The translations under genes and the position numbers were made by a program. Source: Bacteroidota bacterium (GTDB lineage Bacteria; Bacteroidota; Bacteroidia; Chitinophagales; Saprospiraceae). Taken from it: a stretch of 43,372 nt of DNA. The stretch spans positions 1-43,372 of the forward strand of contig CAUJDW010000001.1 of NCBI GenBank assembly GCA_963169455.1, given 5' to 3'. Within the stretch, counting starts at the first letter, position 1; every line of letters starts with the position of its first letter. Below, piece by piece: positions 40,979 through 43,372 of this stretch. Below the pieces are notes generated by a model. It made no database searches. It had not been told where the DNA came from and worked only from the letters and a program-made list of their open reading frames with translations.

Positions 40979-42691
40979 ATGAAAAAGATTTTTACCCTCT
41001 TAACCGCGCTGCTCTTTTCGGCTGCGGTGTTCGCTCAAAACCCGCAAATTCCGATCGATTTCGAATCTTCTACCCTCACCTACACCTGGTCGGATTTTGC
41101 CGGTGGAGTGGCTTCTGTAATTGACAACCCGCAATCTTCCGGTATTAATACCAGCGCAAAGGTGGGACAAATGGTCAAAGGCGCCGGCGAAGTGTTCGGC
41201 GGCAGCACCCTGGCCCTGGCCGGCCCGATTGATTTCGGGAGCAACAACGCTCTCAAAATGAAAGTCTTCGCCAACCGGGCAGGCGCTAATGTTTTATTGA
41301 AACTGGAAGGCCCTGGAGGGCCGACGGGGGATGTCATTGTCCCCACTACGGTAGCCAACCAATGGGAAGAACTGACCTTCAGCTTTGCCGGGCTGACCGG
41401 CAATACGTACAACGCCATCACCCTCATCTATGACCTCGGTGTAGTAGGCGATGGAAGTGCGAATTTCACCCTGCTGTTTGACGACATCGATTTCACCACA
41501 GCTTCTGCCGGCGTAACCATTCCCATCGATTTCGAATCGACGACGCTCACCTATATGTGGTCGGATTTCGCGGGCGGCGTAGCTTCTGTGATCGACAACC
41601 CGGATCAATCCGGCATCAACACCAGCGCCAAAGTGGGCCGGATGGTCAAAAACGCTGGTGAAGTGTTCGGCGGAAGCACCCTGGCCTTAGGTTCCGCCTT
41701 GGATTTCGGCAGCAACAACGCCATCAAAATGAAAGTTTGGGCCAACCGCGTGGGCGGCAGGGTGCTGTTCAAGCTGGAAGGGCCCGTGCCGGTTGAAATG
41801 GAAGCCGCCACTACGGTAGCCAGCCAATGGGAAGAGCTGACCTTCAGCTTCGTCGGCCTGACCGGGGGCACCTATACCGGCATCACCATCATCTATGACC
41901 TTGGGGTAGTGGGCGATGGCAGCGAGAATTTCACCCTCTATTTCGATGATATCGCGTATACCACAGTCAGCGGCGGCGTGCAACTGCCCGTCACCTTTGA
42001 ATCGACGGCCCTGGATTACGTCTGGTTCGATTTTGGCGGCGGCGTGGCGACCATTATCGACAACCCGGATCAATCCGGCATCAACACCAGCGCCAAAGTG
42101 GGCCAGATGGTCAAAAACGCCGGTGAAGTGTTCGGCGGCAGCAAACTCACTTTGGGCGGCCCCATTGATTTTGGAACCTCCACTGCTATCAACATGAAGG
42201 TATGGGCCAACCGGGTTGGCGCTAATGTCTTGTTGAAACTGGAAGGCCCTTCAGGGGCGACAGGGGATATCATTGTCCCCACAACGGTGGCCAATGAGTG
42301 GGAAGAACTGACCTTTGATGTCTCCGCGTTCACCGGCAATCTTTACAATGCCGTTACCCTCATCTATGAGCTGGGTACCGTCGGTGATGGCGGCCCCGAC
42401 TACACCTTCTACTTCGATGACATCAAACTGGAAGGCGCCAGCGGAACCGTCAGCCTGCAAGAACTGGGCATTTCGTATTTTCCCAACCCGGTTACGGATT
42501 TCCTGACGGTGAATGCCCCGGAGAACATCGATGAGATCAGGGTATTCAACCTCCTGGGGCAGCAGGTATTGTTCGAACGGCCGGAATATACCCAAAGCCA
42601 GCTCGACCTGTCTGCGCTGAAGCCGGGCGCTTACTTTGTGAAAGTAGCCATGGAGGGTAAGGAAGGCACGGCCAGGATCATTGTGCAGTAA
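40979..42691 (+). CDS. Secreted protein with three carbohydrate-binding-like repeats and T9SS sorting domain
   Basis: The 570 residues have a signal peptide (MKKIFTLLTALLFSAAVFAQ), three repeats of about 155 residues (starting near 24, 180 and 336) and a type IX sorting domain (LGISYFPNPVTDFLTV to the end). Each repeat contains FESTTLTYMWSDFAGGVASV, INTSAKVGQMVK, GEVFGGS, MKVWANRVG, LLKLEGP, WEELTF and YFDDI, and looks like a jelly-roll carbohydrate-binding module of the kind attached to laminarinases. No catalytic domain is present. Repeats are 471 and 465 bp apart at DNA level and nearly identical in places, so they arose by recent duplication. GH16 fragments flank the gene; it probably binds beta-glucan at the surface, by inference. 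Confidence 0.87.
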   Translation: MKKIFTLLTALLFSAAVFAQNPQIPIDFESSTLTYTWSDFAGGVASVIDNPQSSGINTSAKVGQMVKGAGEVFGGSTLALAGPIDFGSNNALKMKVFANRAGANVLLKLEGPGGPTGDVIVPTTVANQWEELTFSFAGLTGNTYNAITLIYDLGVVGDGSANFTLLFDDIDFTTASAGVTIPIDFESTTLTYMWSDFAGGVASVIDNPDQSGINTSAKVGRMVKNAGEVFGGSTLALGSALDFGSNNAIKMKVWANRVGGRVLFKLEGPVPVEMEAATTVASQWEELTFSFVGLTGGTYTGITIIYDLGVVGDGSENFTLYFDDIAYTTVSGGVQLPVTFESTALDYVWFDFGGGVATIIDNPDQSGINTSAKVGQMVKNAGEVFGGSKLTLGGPIDFGTSTAINMKVWANRVGANVLLKLEGPSGATGDIIVPTTVANEWEELTFDVSAFTGNLYNAVTLIYELGTVGDGGPDYTFYFDDIKLEGASGTVSLQELGISYFPNPVTDFLTVNAPENIDEIRVFNLLGQQVLFERPEYTQSQLDLSALKPGAYFVKVAMEGKEGTARIIVQ

Positions 42692-42732
42692 AGCACGCTG
42701 TCCTTTTCCTTAGAAGCTCGTAAAATCTGATA

Positions 42733-42765
42733 GTTGTTCGTTGCGAATGATCCGCAACGAACAAC
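42733..42765 (+). terminator. Perfect 13-bp hairpin after the repeat protein gene
   Basis: GTTGTTCGTTGCG (42733-42745), 7 nt, and its complement (42753-42765), followed by TTTATTAT. It lies about 40 nt after the stop codon and is a probable intrinsic terminator, though the T-run is short. Confidence 0.65.
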
Positions 42766-42779
42766 TTTATTATGTTACC

Positions 42780-42905
42780 TCCCTTTGCGGCCGGCGCTGG
42801 CTGATCCTGAAGGACCAATTCGACGATGCGCTGGAAGTGATGAAAAAAGCAAGCGGCGAGACGGTGGGGCTGAACGGTGCTTTCAAAGCAGTGGGTTCAT
42901 CCTGA
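42780..42905 (+). pseudogene. Possible fragment of an MFS sugar-porter gene
   Basis: One frame reads GRRWLILKDQFDDALEVMKK and ASGETVGLNGAFKAVGSS before TGA at 42903. It resembles the cytoplasmic loop (SPRWLILKG-x-x-DEAL-x-VL) after helix 6 of sugar porters. No flanking membrane helices remain. The match is short and may be chance. Confidence 0.35.
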
Positions 42906-42917
42906 AAAACTTTGTCG

Positions 42918-43372
42918 TATGCCATGCACAAAAACCATAGGAGCCATTTTCGCGGCTTTGCTGTTCTGGCAGTGCAGCGGAACGCAAAAAGGGATTTTTG
43001 CGCCGGATGCCGAAGACGGTTTCCACCTTTATGCCATTGAGTGGGATGAAAAAAACTTCCTGGATGGAACCAAATACCTTACTTTTGAAAATGAAGGAAC
43101 CGGTTTCGAAGCCTGGCCCTTAGGCCAGGCTTTTCACCTCATCCTTAGGGCGCGGAGAAGAATAACTTCCCCATTTGATACGGCTCTTTTTCCGCCATGC
43201 TGCGTTGCTCGTCGGTCAGGTAGCTCCGGCTATCTTCCCTCCTCGCGCCTTGCCTGGCGAAAAAATAGCCCGCCTGAAATGAGGAACTTATTTTTCTCCG
43301 GCCCCTTAACATCGCTGTCGGTGGAGGCTGGGTCGGAAAACATGGCATCGATGATTCGCGCATGGAAATCGA
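42918..43372 (+). pseudogene. GH16 laminarinase remnant split by an insertion (runs off the window)
   Basis: From the ATG at 42918 a lipoprotein-like signal (FAALLFWQCSG) leads straight into FHLYAIEWDEKN, DGTKYLTFENEGTGFEAWP and LGQAFHLIL, the C-terminal third of a GH16 endo-1,3-beta-glucanase. The catalytic ExDxxE region that should come before is missing. After LIL the frame enters the 156-bp element; beyond it (from 43309) the GH16 frame resumes as NIAVGGGWVGKHGIDDS. So the gene suffered an internal deletion and then an insertion. Confidence 0.75.
43148..43303. mobile_element. 156-bp MITE-like element, copy B, with CCTTA target duplication
   Basis: CCTTA flanks the element at 43143-43147 and 43304-43308. 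The ends 43153-43177 and 43276-43300 form inverted repeats matching at 22 of 25 bases. Removing the element and one CCTTA restores an unbroken GH16 reading frame (ILNIAVGG). Its middle (43182-43251) matches copy A at 37424-37493. No coding capacity for a transposase. Confidence 0.75.

Noticed and set aside
43145-43363. 72-codon minus-strand open frame containing SYLTDEQRSMAEKEPYQMGK
   Set aside because: It is a translation of the inserted MITE-like element and its flanks; the related copy at 37.4 kb does not keep the frame.
648-43372. A functional link between the left cysK/cysG operon and the cystathionine synthase-like gene at 26473
   Set aside because: The two lie on opposite sides of the probable artificial join and come from different organisms.

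Overview
The window looks like two unrelated genomes joined end to end. Bases 1 to about 9,042 are very GC-rich and carry genes of gammaproteobacterial type: an outer-membrane protein fragment, a heme/siroheme/cysteine operon and cysB. A run of 10 G followed by 19 C (9,043-9,071) then leads into DNA of clearly lower GC whose genes are typical of Bacteroidota, probably a Saprospiraceae-like marine or activated-sludge organism. The Bacteroidota signs are T9SS C-terminal sorting domains, GLPGLI and OMP beta-barrel proteins, a triple-tyrosine regulator, TAnnTTTG promoter boxes and weak Shine-Dalgarno sequences. The join is most likely an assembly artefact.

Left part. On the minus strand the order of transcription is cysG, cysK, hemA, hemC-hemD (fused), hemB, hemL, with tight spacing or overlaps. 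This is one operon covering glutamyl-tRNA to siroheme plus the cysteine synthase step, and cysB diverges from it. HemA is short and divergent, and HemC lacks the usual cofactor cysteine.

Right part, 9-24 kb. Here lie a Tat-type sugar isomerase-like protein, a beta-carbonic anhydrase with a SulP bicarbonate/sulfate transporter, and two OmpR-type two-component systems. The first system diverges from an outer-membrane beta-barrel protein and the second from a GLPGLI protein. The promoters of these two envelope genes are homologous and share a three-box TTAACC array with identical 10-bp and 21-bp spacing, so they probably form one regulon. A GH95 fucosidase lipoprotein lies between them.

24-40 kb. 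This holds a J-domain/coiled-coil protein with an LRR protein, a fatty acid hydroxylase, a cystathionine beta-synthase-like enzyme, a Nudix hydrolase, a secreted M4 protease and a secreted GH18 enzyme. The last two converge on an 8-bp minisatellite and a 7-bp array. An amidase, an unusually long signal peptidase I and a triple-tyrosine LuxR-type membrane regulator follow.

40-43 kb. An intact secreted protein with three carbohydrate-binding-like repeats sits among decayed GH16 laminarinase fragments. One fragment is split by a 156-bp MITE-like insertion with a 5-bp target duplication, and a relative of that element lies at 37.4 kb. Short palindromes built on CCCACGACTTCAGTCGTGGG recur five times. 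No rRNA, tRNA or CRISPR was recognised.
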